Origin: Brevibacterium epidermidis NBRC 14811
GTDB lineage: Bacteria > Actinomycetota > Actinomycetes > Actinomycetales > Brevibacteriaceae
Reading direction: 5' to 3'
Assembly: GCF_001570805.1 (NCBI RefSeq)
Contig: NZ_BCSJ01000012.1
Location: 1-64,000 of the forward strand
Length of the DNA stretch: 64,000 nucleotides
This document shows, piece by piece, positions 1 through 9,404 of this stretch; within the stretch, counting starts at the first letter, position 1, and every line of letters begins with the position of its first letter. The notes below the pieces were generated by a model. The model ran no database searches. It worked only from the letters and a program-made list of their open reading frames with translations, and was not told where the DNA came from. Both the position numbers and the translations under genes were made by a program.

Positions 1-10
1 GGGGAAGACG

Positions 11-44
11 AAGGGCCGGGAACCTTTTCGGATTCCCGGCCCTT
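11..44 (-). terminator. Terminator downstream of tRNA-Ala
   Basis: A 12-bp inverted repeat (11-22 with 33-44, 10-nt loop) lies seven bases beyond the 3' end of the minus-strand tRNA-Ala. The U-tract on the minus strand is weak, so termination is inferred from the stem and its position. Confidence 0.6.
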
Positions 45-50
45 CTGCGG

Positions 51-123
51 TGGAGGTAAGGGGATTCGAACCCCTGACCTTCTCCATGCCATGGAGACGC
101 GCTACCAACTGCGCCATACCCCC
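51..123 (-). tRNA. tRNA-Ala (anticodon GGC)
   Basis: The minus strand folds as a 73-nt cloverleaf. The acceptor arm pairs GGGGGUA with UACCUCC, the anticodon stem UCUCC/GGAGA closes the loop AUGGCAU (anticodon GGC), and the T-loop is GUUCGAAUC. The discriminator is A, and CCA is not encoded. It would read GCC/GCU alanine codons. Confidence 0.95.
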
Positions 124-216
124 GCTTGCCTGATCAATATTACCCACGTGTGGGTGAGAGACCAAATCAGGGGAGAGTGACGCTCGACACAGCCAGGTAT
201 GGCTCACTTCTTCGGC

Positions 217-444
217 TCAGATGTATGGGCGGACCTGGCTGAGGTAGCGCACGATGTCCCGTTCGCGCAGTTCGCGGACACGCTGCTCACGAGCGTATTC
301 GCGCAGTCGAGCCTGCTGGCGGGCGGCCGACTTTCGACGACGGGTTTCGGTGGTTGGGCCGGGCCGGCGAGCCCAACGGATGAGCTTCATCCCAGTGCTC
401 AGGGCCCAGCGGCGTGGATAGGTGAATGGGAATGTGGTCGACAC
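217..444 (-). CDS. Small basic protein of unknown function
   Basis: I do not recognise this 75-residue protein. A GTG start at 444 is chosen because AGAGGA sits seven bases upstream; the open frame continues further 5', but that extension has an ordinary non-coding composition. The C-terminal half is very rich in Arg, Ala and Glu (helical, highly charged, ending VRPYI), as seen in small actinobacterial cytosolic proteins. A shorter version starting at the internal Met in MKLIRWARR is possible. No neighbour suggests a role. Confidence 0.5.
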   Translation of the reverse strand: MSTTFPFTYPRRWALSTGMKLIRWARRPGPTTETRRRKSAARQQARLREYAREQRVRELRERDIVRYLSQVRPYI

Positions 445-1227
445 AATCTGTCCTCTGATTTTCAGGCAGGGAATATCCGCAAATGGGCGGGAGATATCCC
501 CAAAGGGCGTTAGGGAAATGAGAATCGGAAAAATCGGTCTCTTAATAGAGTGCTGTTCAAAAAAAGATGCACAATGCAGATGAGGAGAAATGCATCTGCT
601 GAAATGCGTCAATGACACAGCGCTTTTCGCGAAAGAGAGAATGCAATTCGGAAAACCGCGAACTCAGAACGGAAGAGAGTCGGACAGCTGGGTGTACGGC
701 AGTGCAGCACTCAGCTGAAAGTGACGGCCGATCAGAGTTCGAAGTCAGCGCGTGAAGCGTGAAGAATGCCAGTTCTCAGGCGACCGGTGGCTCAAGAGAC
801 AACGGTGGCCAGAAGCCAACCGGCGGAAAAGACGTGAAAGACGGCTGATTCAGCCGACGAGTCCTTGTCCGCCAATCGGGCAGGCAGCAAATTCATGCCA
901 CGGCGTTCGAAGGTCGGGGCCTGCAAGAGAATTCATCATCGTACTGCGCTCCTTTCATGGTCGTGGATCTCGTGAGGACGGCGTCAACGTCCTTATATTG
1001 TCAAAATGCAATCAGGGTGTTGTCTGCGAATCCGTAATTGCACTGTCGAATTTAGCACAGCATTCAAGGCGCATGGAAGTTTTGTTCATTATTTTCTCAA
1101 ACTTTTTCACATTGTCTGGACTCGGTGAGAAACGGTGAGCGAATTCAGAAGTTCCGGGAGCCGAATGTGCGGACGTAGAATCAGCAGAGACGTGCATCAG
1201 CCGGACCCGTGAAATCAGGAGTTGAGA
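445..1227. other. 783-bp gap with no convincing gene
   Basis: This stretch is less GC-rich than its surroundings. It contains only open frames without a plausible ribosome-binding site or protein-like composition. The last 250 bp before the universal stress gene contain A/T-rich patches (around 990-1110) that could hold its promoter. I see no repeat, tRNA or strong hairpin. Confidence 0.5.
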
Positions 1228-2133
1228 ATGTCAGAGACCGCCACCACCAGACGCCTGGTCGTCGGATACATCGCCACAGATCGTGGCCGAGACGCGATCG
1301 CTCTGGCCATCTCGATCGCACGCTCGATCGACGTCGAGCTCGTGGTCACGATCGTCCGACCTGAATCATCGACCATCCTCGCCGGCAGCGCCGTCCCGAA
1401 AGACGGAGCGGGTATCGTCGCCCAGCAGATCGACGACTGGCTTGACGAAGCTCTGTCACTCATCCCTGACGATGTGCAGGCCCGGGGCGTCATCCACATC
1501 GCCGCGAATGAGTCCAAAGGCCTCATGGAAGTCGCCGAGAAGGAAGACGCCTTGGGCATCGTCATCGGTGCCCGCGCCACTACCCTCATGCGTCAGCTGC
1601 GCATCGGAACGGTCGCGTCCTCATTGCTGCACTCTTCGACGGTGCCCGTGGTCCTGGCTCCTTCCGGCAAGTCCGATATCGGGCCGATCTCGCGGGTGAC
1701 CGCGCTCTACGGAGCCCGCCCGGGAGCCGCCGCTCTCATCGGAGCAGCCATCCAATCAGCCCTCGGTCTGGGGGTCGACCTGCGCCTGCTGTCCCTCATC
1801 GAGAACGACGGTCTCTATGACGACGAAGTCGCCGAGATCACCGAGTTCGCCGAACAGTACGGGGGAGCGGTGCTGGCTGATCAGGCCTCGGAGATGCTCG
1901 CCTCGGGGCGGGCATCCGTGAAGTCCAAGGCCGGAGCCGATATCGAAGAAGCCGCCGAGACCATCGACTGGCAGCCCGGCGATCTCGCCTTCATCGGATC
2001 GAGCCGTCTGGGTCGCGGCGGAAAGGTCGCCATCGGTGCACGTGCCCGCCGCCTGCTGCGTGTCCTGCCCGTGCCCGTCGTGGTCGTGCCGCGCCGAGCC
2101 GTGAGCCCCGTCCGCACCACCGAAACCGACTGA
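1228..2133 (+). CDS. Universal stress protein, tandem UspA domains
   Basis: This 301-residue cytosolic protein has two UspA-type domains, about residues 1-145 and 150-301. Each ends in the typical small-residue helix and final strand (GTVASSLLHSSTVPVVLAP; IGARARRLLRVLPVPVVVVP). Glycine-rich loops before these helices suggest nucleotide binding, but the full ATP-binding pattern is not certain. The ATG at 1228 is used because AGGAG is six bases upstream; a TTG at 1222 overlaps that site. Two-domain Usp proteins are common in actinobacteria and respond to starvation or hypoxia. The next gene starts one base after its stop, so the two are probably co-transcribed. Confidence 0.85.
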   Translation: MSETATTRRLVVGYIATDRGRDAIALAISIARSIDVELVVTIVRPESSTILAGSAVPKDGAGIVAQQIDDWLDEALSLIPDDVQARGVIHIAANESKGLMEVAEKEDALGIVIGARATTLMRQLRIGTVASSLLHSSTVPVVLAPSGKSDIGPISRVTALYGARPGAAALIGAAIQSALGLGVDLRLLSLIENDGLYDDEVAEITEFAEQYGGAVLADQASEMLASGRASVKSKAGADIEEAAETIDWQPGDLAFIGSSRLGRGGKVAIGARARRLLRVLPVPVVVVPRRAVSPVRTTETD

Positions 2134-2134
2134 G

Positions 2135-3010
2135 GTGCGTGTTCGACCCTCGCAGCGCATCGACTTCCGGCAGAACGGGCACACCACGGCCTCCTGGGTC
2201 TATCCGGGCAACCCACAGTTGCGTCCTCTGCTCATGGTCCATGGATTCCGAGGCGACCACCACGGAATGGACCTCATTGCCGGCAGCATCACCGACCGTG
2301 AGGTCATCGTTCCCGATCTGCCCGGATTCGGTGTCACTCCGCCCTTGGACACAGGGTCATCGCTGACGTCATTCGTCGACTATCTGCAGGACCTGCGCAC
2401 AGAGATCGGCCGACAACAAGGCATGATGCCGATCCTCGTCGGTCATTCATTCGGGTCGATCCTCGTCAGCCACCTCGCTGCGACGGTCCCGGAGACGGTG
2501 ACCGAGCTCGTGCTCATCAACCCGATCACGCGCCCCGCGCTGGAAGGACCGGCGCGGTTCCTCACAGCGGCCACCCGTGCCTACTACGCCCTCGGCGCGC
2601 GTCTGCCCGAGCGTGCAGGCCGCGCTCTGCTGAGCAATCCCGTGATCGTGCGCGCCATGAGCATCGCCATGGCCACGACCCGAGATCCCGGGCTGCGTCG
2701 GTACATCCACGACCAGCACGCCCGACACTTCTCCTCATTCTCAAATCGACAGTCCCTGTCGGAGGCGTTTGCGACGTCCGTCGCGCACACCGTCACCGAA
2801 GTGGCCGACCACCTGGACATGCCCACGCTCGTCATCGCCGGGGATGAGGATGCCATCGCCCCGATCGGGCCGACCCGGGCGTTCGCGGACACGCTCACCG
2901 ATGTGGAATTCGTGGAATTGGGAGGAGTGGGCCACCTTGTGCACTACGAGCGTTCGGAGGAAGCCGCCTCGGCGATCATGGATTTCTGCCACCGACGAAT
3001 CGATACATGA
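2135..3010 (+). CDS. Alpha/beta-fold hydrolase
   Basis: A 291-residue alpha/beta hydrolase. It shows the oxyanion-hole HGFRGD near residue 36, the nucleophile elbow GHSFGS with Ser about 105, an acid-turn AGDEDAIAP near 237, and the catalytic His in GVGHLVHYE near 267. A cap region rich in Ala and Arg lies between the elbow and the acid. There is no signal peptide, so it should be cytosolic. The GTG start at 2135 follows the stop of the stress-protein gene directly. The substrate cannot be told from sequence; esters, lactones or haloalkanes are all possible for this fold. Confidence 0.85.
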   Translation: MRVRPSQRIDFRQNGHTTASWVYPGNPQLRPLLMVHGFRGDHHGMDLIAGSITDREVIVPDLPGFGVTPPLDTGSSLTSFVDYLQDLRTEIGRQQGMMPILVGHSFGSILVSHLAATVPETVTELVLINPITRPALEGPARFLTAATRAYYALGARLPERAGRALLSNPVIVRAMSIAMATTRDPGLRRYIHDQHARHFSSFSNRQSLSEAFATSVAHTVTEVADHLDMPTLVIAGDEDAIAPIGPTRAFADTLTDVEFVELGGVGHLVHYERSEEAASAIMDFCHRRIDT

Positions 3011-3059
3011 CACAGCCAGTGAGACCGCGTACGGCGGGACTGGAGAGCCGGTGAATGAG

Positions 3060-3095
3060 CGAAGGGCCGCTGTGCATCAGCACAGCGGCCCTTCG
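3060..3095. terminator. Bidirectional terminator between convergent genes
   Basis: A perfect 15-bp stem (3061-3075 with 3080-3094) closes a 4-nt loop, extended by a C-G pair. It lies between the hydrolase gene and the convergent small membrane protein gene, so it can serve both strands. Confidence 0.8.
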
Positions 3096-3111
3096 TTCAA
3101 ACCGAGGGAGA

Positions 3112-3342
3112 TCAGCGGCGGGAGTCGCGCGCCCAGCGGTAGACGATCGGCACGAGGAAAGCGAAGCTCGACGCGAGGAGTCCACCCCAGAACACCCAGA
3201 ACTCCGTGCCCTCAGGCGAGGAGAACGACAGGCCGAAGAGGTAGAGCCCGAACAGGAACAGAGCGAAGGCGAAGATGAAGACGAGGACATCGGCAAACGA
3301 TGCCGAGTTGCGTGTTCTCTTCGGGGCGGCGATATCGGACAT
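3112..3342 (-). CDS. Small two-helix membrane protein
   Basis: A 76-residue protein with a short polar N-terminus and two hydrophobic segments (about residues 18-40 and 48-69), ending in WARDSRR. GGAGGAG lies immediately upstream of the ATG at 3342. The positive C-terminus would favour the cytoplasmic side. I do not recognise a family beyond a generic small actinobacterial membrane protein. It is preceded by a phage-holin-like membrane gene on the same strand and may share its transcript. Confidence 0.7.
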   Translation of the reverse strand: MSDIAAPKRTRNSASFADVLVFIFAFALFLFGLYLFGLSFSSPEGTEFWVFWGGLLASSFAFLVPIVYRWARDSRR

Positions 3343-3414
3343 GGTCTCCTCCGGCGATGTTTCTGGTGGTCAGCTGACTCTCAGCAACAGTCTACATCGC
3401 GTAGAGGACTTTGC

Positions 3415-3834
3415 TCATCTCCGGTCGTGTTCGGCGCTTCGCTCCGGGACCAGCCATCCGAGCAGAGCCGAGACGATCGAGACGATGATTGCGGCGAAGA
3501 TGGCGGAGAAGAAGAACGAATCGATGGTGAACTCGAATGGCGTGAACCCGCTGAGCCAACTCGTCAGCGCCAACATGATCGCGTTGATGACGATCGAGAA
3601 CAGTCCCAGAGTCAGACACGTGATGGGGGCCGAGACGAAGCTGAGGATCGGTTTGATGAAGGCGTTCGCCAGCCCGAAGATGAGACCGATGACGAGGTAG
3701 GAGATGATCATCGCCGGAATGGCTCCGGCCTGATCCTCGACGACCCGATTCCCTGTGATCGTCACGCCCGGGAGAATCCAGGCCGCCACCCAGATCGCAC
3801 AGGCGTTGACGATGACGCGAGACAAGAAGTTCAT
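3415..3834 (-). CDS. Phage holin family 4 (YvlD/DUF360-like) membrane protein
   Basis: This 139-residue protein has four hydrophobic segments and the pattern typical of the family 4 superfamily-II holin-like proteins (NAFIKPILSFVSAPITCLTLGLFSIVINAIML). Despite the family name these are ordinary chromosomal membrane proteins, often linked to envelope stress, and there is no phage context here. The ATG at 3834 is preferred because AAGGA lies eight bases upstream; the in-frame ATG at 3843 would overlap that site. Confidence 0.75.
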   Translation of the reverse strand: MNFLSRVIVNACAIWVAAWILPGVTITGNRVVEDQAGAIPAMIISYLVIGLIFGLANAFIKPILSFVSAPITCLTLGLFSIVINAIMLALTSWLSGFTPFEFTIDSFFFSAIFAAIIVSIVSALLGWLVPERSAEHDRR

Positions 3835-4087
3835 AGGCGTCATCCTTGCAGACCGATCTGCGTTCTTACTGAGTCGGGGATGGGAATGAGGTCCGTGCCA
3901 TGGTGATGAAACTCAACGTCGCCTGATGCGCTCCCACTCGAATCGGGCGGCCAAACACAGTAGCCTGAAGGTGAACCCATCGGTTCGAACTTCTTAAGAA
4001 CAACTGCGTGCACCTACCGAGTGATTTGATCCAGGTCGCCACGGCGGCACGACCTCCCGGACGAGCGGGAGCAGAAACTGGATTGAT

Positions 4088-5398
4088 ATGACAGACAGCG
4101 AAATTCCCTCCTCGGTTCGGCAGACCGCCGCACAACAGTCCTCACCGACTCTGTTCTCCGCAGTCGGACGCAGCTACTTTCCGATCGCGTTCGTCGCCCG
4201 CATGCCGTTCGCCATGATCGTCGTCGGTGTCCTCACCCTCGTTGTGGCCGGGCGCGGCTCCCTGAGTCTGGGCGGCATCAACTCCGCCATGGTCGGACTG
4301 GGCACCGCACTGTTCGGGTCCTTCATCGGGGCCGCCGCCGATCGTTGGGGCCAGCGCTACGTGCTGCTCATCGCCGGGGTCCTCAACTGCGCGGCGCTGG
4401 CCTTCATGGCGTGGGTCGTCTTCAGCCCGCTGCCCGATCTCGTCGTCTTCATCGCCGCCTTCGCGATCGGCGCCACCTCGCCCCAGGTCGCGCCGATGTC
4501 GCGTTCGCGCATCGTCGACATCGTGATGACGGTGCTGCCATCGACGAGGCGGCCGAAGGTGCTCAACGCCACGATGGCCTACGAATCCGCCGCCGATGAG
4601 GTCATCTTCGTCTTCGGCCCCTTCCTCGTCGGTCTGCTGGCGACGTTCTTCACCCCGGTCGCCCCCATCATCGGTGCGATCGTGATGACTCTTGTGTTCG
4701 TCTCCGCTTTCGCACTGCACCCGACGGGCAGGTCGAGGCGGACCGGGACGTCGAACAGCCTCGGTGAGCGTGCACCGGCGAAGGACATGTTCACTGCCGG
4801 AGTCTTCGTCATCATCCTCGGCGTATTCGGCGTCGGAATGGTGTTCGGCTCGACACTCACCGCTCTGACCGCTCTGACCAATGACATCGGGCGGCCGGAG
4901 GAAGCCGGTCTCATCTACGGGGTGATGGGCATCGGCTCCGCGGTGCTCGCGATCTCGGTGGCGCTCTTCCCCGCGGCGTTCGCGCTGTGGGCACGCCTGC
5001 TGTGCTTTGCGCCCATCCTGGTCACGGGATCGGTCATCCTCGCGTCAACGGAATCCATGCCGGTCATCGTCATGGCGCTGCTGCTCATGGGCACGGGAAT
5101 CGGACCGAGCCTCGTCACCCTGTTCAGCCTCGCCGCCGAACGCGCACCGCTCGGGCGATCGGCGACGGTGATGTCGATGGCGGGATCGGCGATCATCGTC
5201 GGCCAATCGGTGTCCTCGGCGATCAACGGCATCCTCGCCGAGGATCAGGGAACGGCTGTGGCGATGGCAGTTCCCGTGGCCGCCTCGGCGATCGTCCTGT
5301 GCGCCGGCCTGCTCAATCTGCTCATCGGACGACGCAGCGACCGAAAGGCAGTCAAGCCGTCACGGCAGCGCGTGACCGACGCCGAAGACGAGACCTGA
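4088..5398 (+). CDS. MFS transporter
   Basis: A 436-residue protein with about 12 membrane segments. The major-facilitator motif A appears after the second helix (AADRWGQRYVLL). The central loop is cytoplasmic and basic (GRSRRTG), and the C-terminus is charged and cytoplasmic. The substrate is unknown; the size and lack of acidic residues in helix one are compatible with a drug or small-metabolite exporter. It stands alone, with 244 bp before it. The Shine-Dalgarno signal is weak. Confidence 0.75.
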   Translation: MTDSEIPSSVRQTAAQQSSPTLFSAVGRSYFPIAFVARMPFAMIVVGVLTLVVAGRGSLSLGGINSAMVGLGTALFGSFIGAAADRWGQRYVLLIAGVLNCAALAFMAWVVFSPLPDLVVFIAAFAIGATSPQVAPMSRSRIVDIVMTVLPSTRRPKVLNATMAYESAADEVIFVFGPFLVGLLATFFTPVAPIIGAIVMTLVFVSAFALHPTGRSRRTGTSNSLGERAPAKDMFTAGVFVIILGVFGVGMVFGSTLTALTALTNDIGRPEEAGLIYGVMGIGSAVLAISVALFPAAFALWARLLCFAPILVTGSVILASTESMPVIVMALLLMGTGIGPSLVTLFSLAAERAPLGRSATVMSMAGSAIIVGQSVSSAINGILAEDQGTAVAMAVPVAASAIVLCAGLLNLLIGRRSDRKAVKPSRQRVTDAEDET

Positions 5399-5545
5399 AT
5401 CACTCCGACTTTCCGCTTTTTGGGACGGTGTGTCCCAGGCGTTCCCAGGTGTGACCACGGCAAAACCGAGGAGTAGGATGTCCGCTGGTCCATCGTGAAC
5501 TGCGCCACCGATCGTGGCCCTTCACACCACTACGGAAAGCACACA

Positions 5546-7015
5546 ATGTCTACAAGCACCTCGACGACCGAGGCCGTCCGCAGCGATACCCGCTTCTTCG
5601 GACACCCTCTGCCGCTCATGCAGCTCTTCAGCCTCGAATTGTGGGAGCGCTTCTCCTACTACGGGATGAACGGCATCCTCGCCCTCTACCTCTACTTCAG
5701 CGTCACCGATGGCGGCATGGGGATGGAGCAGGGCACGGCCGTCGGAATCGTCGGCGCCTACGGCGGTGCTGTCTTCCTCGCCACCATCCTCGGCGCATGG
5801 ATCGCCGATCGCCTCGCCGGTGCGGAGAAAGTCCTCTTCTACTCTGCGATCATCATCATGGTCGGACACATCTGCCTGGCGCTCATCCCCGGGTTCGGGG
5901 GAGTGGCGGCCGGCCTCATCCTCGTCGCGCTCGGCTCCGGCGGTCTCAAGGCGAACGCCTCGGCACTGGTCGGCGAACTCTACGAAGAGAAGGACCCGCG
6001 CCGTGACGCCGGCTTCACTATCTTCTACATGGGTGTGAACATCGGTGCCCTGTTCGGTCCGCTCATCACCGGTCTGCTGCAGTCGAAAGTCGGCTTCCAC
6101 TACGGATTCGGGGCAGCCGCTGTCGGCATGGCTCTCGGTCTCATCATCTACCTCACCGGCCGAAAGAATCTGCCGCCGGAGTCCCGTATCGCCGTCAACC
6201 CGCTGCCGAAGAACAAGCTCTACCTCTTCATCGTGGCCATCGTGGTCGTCGTTCTCCTCGCCGTCATCCTGTGGATGACGAAGATCGTCAACCCCGAGAA
6301 CCTCGACTGGTGGATCGCCGGAATCTCTGCCGGCGCGGCCGCCTGCTACTTCATCGTCATGTACACCTCGTCGCAGACGAATGGCGACGAACGCTCACGC
6401 GTCCTCGCATACATCCCGTTCTTCATCACGGTCGTGGTGTTTTGGTCGATGTACCAGCAGATCTTCGGTGTGCTCACCGTCTATTCGGATACGCAGCTCA
6501 ACCGTTCGATCTTCGGATGGGAGATGCCGATCAACTGGATCCAGCTGATCCCCGCGTTCTTCGTCATCGTCTTCGCCCCGCTGTTCGCGACGGTGTGGAT
6601 GAAGCTCGGGCCGAAGCAGATCTCGACGCCGGTCAAGGCCGGCCTGTCGCTCGTGCTCATCGGCATCGGCTTCCTCATGTTCCTGCCCTTCGCAGAGGCC
6701 GGCCCCAACCAGACTCCGCTGCTGTGGGTGGCACTGACCCTCGCAGTGTTCGTCTTCGGTGAGCTGCTCATCTCGCCGGTGGGTCTCTCGTTCTCCACGA
6801 AGGTCGCGCCGAAGGTCTTCCAGTCGCAGATGATCGCCGTGTTCTTCCTCGCCTCGGGCGTGGGCACGGCACTGTCCGGTGTGCTCGGCGGCTACTTCGA
6901 CACCGCCAACCAGACACCGTACTGGCTGTCAGTCGGCGGCTCGTCGGTCGTGCTCGGCCTGCTCGCGCTGACGCTGACGAAGCCGATGCTCAAGCTGCTG
7001 CGCGGAATCCGCTGA
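5546..7015 (+). CDS. POT/PTR2 family proton-coupled peptide transporter
   Basis: A 489-residue membrane protein of the proton-dependent oligopeptide transporter family. The first helix carries the ELWERFSYYGMNGILALYL signature (the ExxER-type proton-coupling motif), followed by the family's helix-5 segment with FYMGVNIGALFGPLITG. Members import di- and tripeptides with protons. The ATG at 5546 follows ACGGAAAG; an upstream in-frame ATG at 5495 lacks a ribosome site and would add a non-hydrophobic extension. The gene is monocistronic, ending at a strong terminator. Confidence 0.9.
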   Translation: MSTSTSTTEAVRSDTRFFGHPLPLMQLFSLELWERFSYYGMNGILALYLYFSVTDGGMGMEQGTAVGIVGAYGGAVFLATILGAWIADRLAGAEKVLFYSAIIIMVGHICLALIPGFGGVAAGLILVALGSGGLKANASALVGELYEEKDPRRDAGFTIFYMGVNIGALFGPLITGLLQSKVGFHYGFGAAAVGMALGLIIYLTGRKNLPPESRIAVNPLPKNKLYLFIVAIVVVVLLAVILWMTKIVNPENLDWWIAGISAGAAACYFIVMYTSSQTNGDERSRVLAYIPFFITVVVFWSMYQQIFGVLTVYSDTQLNRSIFGWEMPINWIQLIPAFFVIVFAPLFATVWMKLGPKQISTPVKAGLSLVLIGIGFLMFLPFAEAGPNQTPLLWVALTLAVFVFGELLISPVGLSFSTKVAPKVFQSQMIAVFFLASGVGTALSGVLGGYFDTANQTPYWLSVGGSSVVLGLLALTLTKPMLKLLRGIR

Positions 7016-7048
7016 GTTCAGCTGCGGCGCGTTGAGCTCGCGCAGTTC

Positions 7049-7085
7049 GACGGCCCCTCCGAGTCACCGACTCGGAGGGGCCGTC
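7049..7085. terminator. Strong hairpin terminator after the peptide transporter
   Basis: A perfect 17-bp stem (7049-7065 with 7069-7085) closes a 3-nt loop. It lies between the convergent peptide transporter and CPBP-like genes. Confidence 0.8.
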
Positions 7086-7197
7086 GTCGTCCCGAGACGG
7101 CGTCCCTTACCGCAACTGTTTCTTCACCGCGCTGCAACAGGTGGGCGTGGACGGACGGGCGAGGGACGCCGAGTTTCGGGAGGCCACCTACAGCGAT

Positions 7198-8082
7198 TCA
7201 GACTCCGATGAAGATGGGCAGCGCATCGGGGTGGTGGGCGTGGACGATCGTGAGGAATACGAGCGCGTCGAAGAGCAGGTGCACCGTGACCGTATAGGGC
7301 AGTGACTTCGTGCGGGTGAAGATGAACGCCTGTACGAGTGCGAAGGGGATCGTCAGGAGCGGCCCGATCGATCGGTAGCCGAGTTCCCAGAGGAACGAAA
7401 CGAAGATGATCGTAGTGAACACGTTCGCCGTCCAGAAGGAGAAGTGTTTGCGCAGGAGCGCGAAGACCGTGCAGATGAAGAACAGCTCGTCCCAGATGCC
7501 CACGGCGTTGACCCCGAAGAACAGACGGATGACCTCCGACCAGTTCGTCAGCGGCGGCCAGTTGAGGTAGACGCCGGTGCGCATGAAGTACTGCGGCAGA
7601 ACCGCCCAGGCGACCACGACGACGAACACCAGCCACGCCCACTCGAGTCGAGACCACGGCTGTCCGCGCCGCAGTGGGAACTGGATGGTCTGATCCTTGA
7701 AGCCGTATCGGGTCACCAGCCACGGGCCGATGACGACGGCGGAGAGCACGACTCCCATCCGGGCGATGTTCGTCCACGAGATGTCGGCCTCGACCGAGAT
7801 CGCCGAGATGAGCGCGAGACACCCGGCGATGACACTGAGGTCCCTGGCGAAGCTCCGGTTGACGCTCCACGCGATGACCAAGGCCGCGAGCATCGGCGCA
7901 TATCCGAGGGCGCGGACTTCCGGGAACGTCGTTCCCAGACCGAAGAGCACGACCGCCGAGACCGCCAAGAGAGCAGTCGCGGCGGCCTCCCAGCTGAGTA
8001 GTTTCAACTGCGAGGATTCGTTGGTTACTGCTCGGTCAGTGTCCACGCTCCACACTGTAGACGAACCGGGGGTGAGCCGCAC
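7198..8082 (-). CDS. CPBP-family intramembrane protein, degenerate active site
   Basis: Up to 294 residues with about eight membrane helices. The C-terminal half resembles the CPBP (Abi/CAAX-type) family, but the expected EExxxR motif reads as DELFFICTVFALLR, and the HxxxN motif reads HLLFDAL. Catalytic function as a prenyl-protease is therefore doubtful, and a non-proteolytic role is possible. Start is uncertain: GTG at 8082 gives the longest frame, while GTG at 8046 is also plausible. The gene diverges from moeA-like gene 8141, so the promoters overlap. Confidence 0.65.
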   Translation of the reverse strand: MRLTPGSSTVWSVDTDRAVTNESSQLKLLSWEAAATALLAVSAVVLFGLGTTFPEVRALGYAPMLAALVIAWSVNRSFARDLSVIAGCLALISAISVEADISWTNIARMGVVLSAVVIGPWLVTRYGFKDQTIQFPLRRGQPWSRLEWAWLVFVVVVAWAVLPQYFMRTGVYLNWPPLTNWSEVIRLFFGVNAVGIWDELFFICTVFALLRKHFSFWTANVFTTIIFVSFLWELGYRSIGPLLTIPFALVQAFIFTRTKSLPYTVTVHLLFDALVFLTIVHAHHPDALPIFIGV

Positions 8083-8140
8083 CGGATCGTCGGGACCCGA
8101 ACCGATTCACCAGTAGGATCGAAGCGAGGGAAGGACATCA

Positions 8141-9358
8141 TTGGACCCAGAGGAATACTCCGATCTCATCGCCGATCTGACGCCGGATCTGCGCATTGAG
8201 ACGACACCGGTGCGCAGCGCCGTCGGGCGCACCACGGCGACGGCCATCACGGCTCCACGATCGGTGCCCCACTTCGCCGCCTCGGCGATGGATGGATTCG
8301 CCCTCGATGGCGAAGGTCTCAACGCCGCCCGCAACGGCGAGCGCATCCGCGTCATCGGCGACACCCCTGCCGGCCACGGCGCCGTCGTTCTGCAGCCGGG
8401 GTGTGCGGTGCGGGTGATGACCGGAGCTCCCGTGCCCACCGACGCCGAGGCGGTCGTTCCCGTCGAATTCACCGACGCGAGCCAGACGGGGCCGGCCCCC
8501 GAGGCGATCCGGATCGATTCCCTCCCCGATTCCGTCCCTCCCGAGTGGAACATCCGCCCGATCGGTGAGGATATGAAGGCCGGTGACATCGTCCTGCCCG
8601 CGGGGGAGCGGATCACCGCTGCCGGGGTCGGCGTGTTGGCGATGCTCGGCATCACCGAAATCGAATCGCCCCGCATACCCCGCATCGGACTGATCGTCAC
8701 CGGAGACGAAATCCAGGGCACCGACCAGGCAAGTGAGACCGGCACCGAGGCGGCCGCCGCCTCGATCTTCAACTCGAACCTGCCGATGCTCGCCGCCGCC
8801 GTCCGCGGCCTCGGCTCCGAACCCATCGAGGCCACGAGTAGCGATGATGCCGACGAGCTGCTCAGCGTACTCACGACGATGCAGGCGGAAGCGGACCTCG
8901 TCGTGACGACCGGCGGAATCAGCGCGGGCGCCTTCGAGGTCGTCCGCCAGGCGCTGGAGACCGACTACTCGACATTCCGCCGACTCGACATGCGCCCCGG
9001 ATCCCCTCAGGGCTTCGGACGCTTCGGCACCCTGCCGCTGATCCACCTGCCCGGCACGCCGCAGGGAGCCTTCGTCGGATTCCACCTCTTCGTCGGGTCG
9101 CTGCTGGCGGGTCAGACTCTGGGACAGAGATGGCGGAAGGGCATTCTCGCGGGTCCAGACCTGCGTCAACACCGCAATGCCGTCACCTGCCGGCCCGGCA
9201 CTTTCACGGCATCGGGGGAGATCCTCGCCGCCGACCGGGCAAAGATGCCGAGCTATGCCTCCGCCGATGTGATCATCAGAATCCCTCGCGGTTCAGCTTC
9301 CCCGCAAGGTTCAGGAGAACTGAGCACAGGCGCGGTCATCGACTACCTCGAGTGCTGA
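8141..9358 (+). CDS. MoeA-family molybdopterin molybdotransferase (first paralogue)
   Basis: A 405-residue MoeA-like protein. MoeA inserts molybdate into adenylylated molybdopterin. Family motifs are present: SAMDGFAL, VMTGAPVPTDAEAVVP, VTGDEI and TTGGISAGAFEVV. The usual PGNPVS motif reads PGTPQGA, unlike the second MoeA in this cluster, so substrate or activity may differ. The TTG start at 8141 has AGGA six bases upstream. It is followed by the MoeB-rhodanese gene 46 bp later. It may be a partner or a specialised version of the canonical MoeA encoded at 12056. Confidence 0.85.
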   Translation: MDPEEYSDLIADLTPDLRIETTPVRSAVGRTTATAITAPRSVPHFAASAMDGFALDGEGLNAARNGERIRVIGDTPAGHGAVVLQPGCAVRVMTGAPVPTDAEAVVPVEFTDASQTGPAPEAIRIDSLPDSVPPEWNIRPIGEDMKAGDIVLPAGERITAAGVGVLAMLGITEIESPRIPRIGLIVTGDEIQGTDQASETGTEAAAASIFNSNLPMLAAAVRGLGSEPIEATSSDDADELLSVLTTMQAEADLVVTTGGISAGAFEVVRQALETDYSTFRRLDMRPGSPQGFGRFGTLPLIHLPGTPQGAFVGFHLFVGSLLAGQTLGQRWRKGILAGPDLRQHRNAVTCRPGTFTASGEILAADRAKMPSYASADVIIRIPRGSASPQGSGELSTGAVIDYLEC

Positions 9359-9404
9359 CGTAGAAGCGAGGACCTAGCAGATACTGCCGCACTAGGATGG
9401 GAGC

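Noticed and set aside
199..513. 104-codon plus-strand frame opposite the small basic protein
   Set aside because: The minus-strand frame has a well-placed Shine-Dalgarno and a more protein-like composition.
752..1138. 128-codon plus-strand frame in the gap before the stress gene
   Set aside because: No ribosome site, odd composition, and it crosses the A/T-rich promoter-like region.
3415..3834. Prophage signal from the holin-family protein
   Set aside because: No other phage gene lies nearby; this holin family is common as a chromosomal membrane protein.
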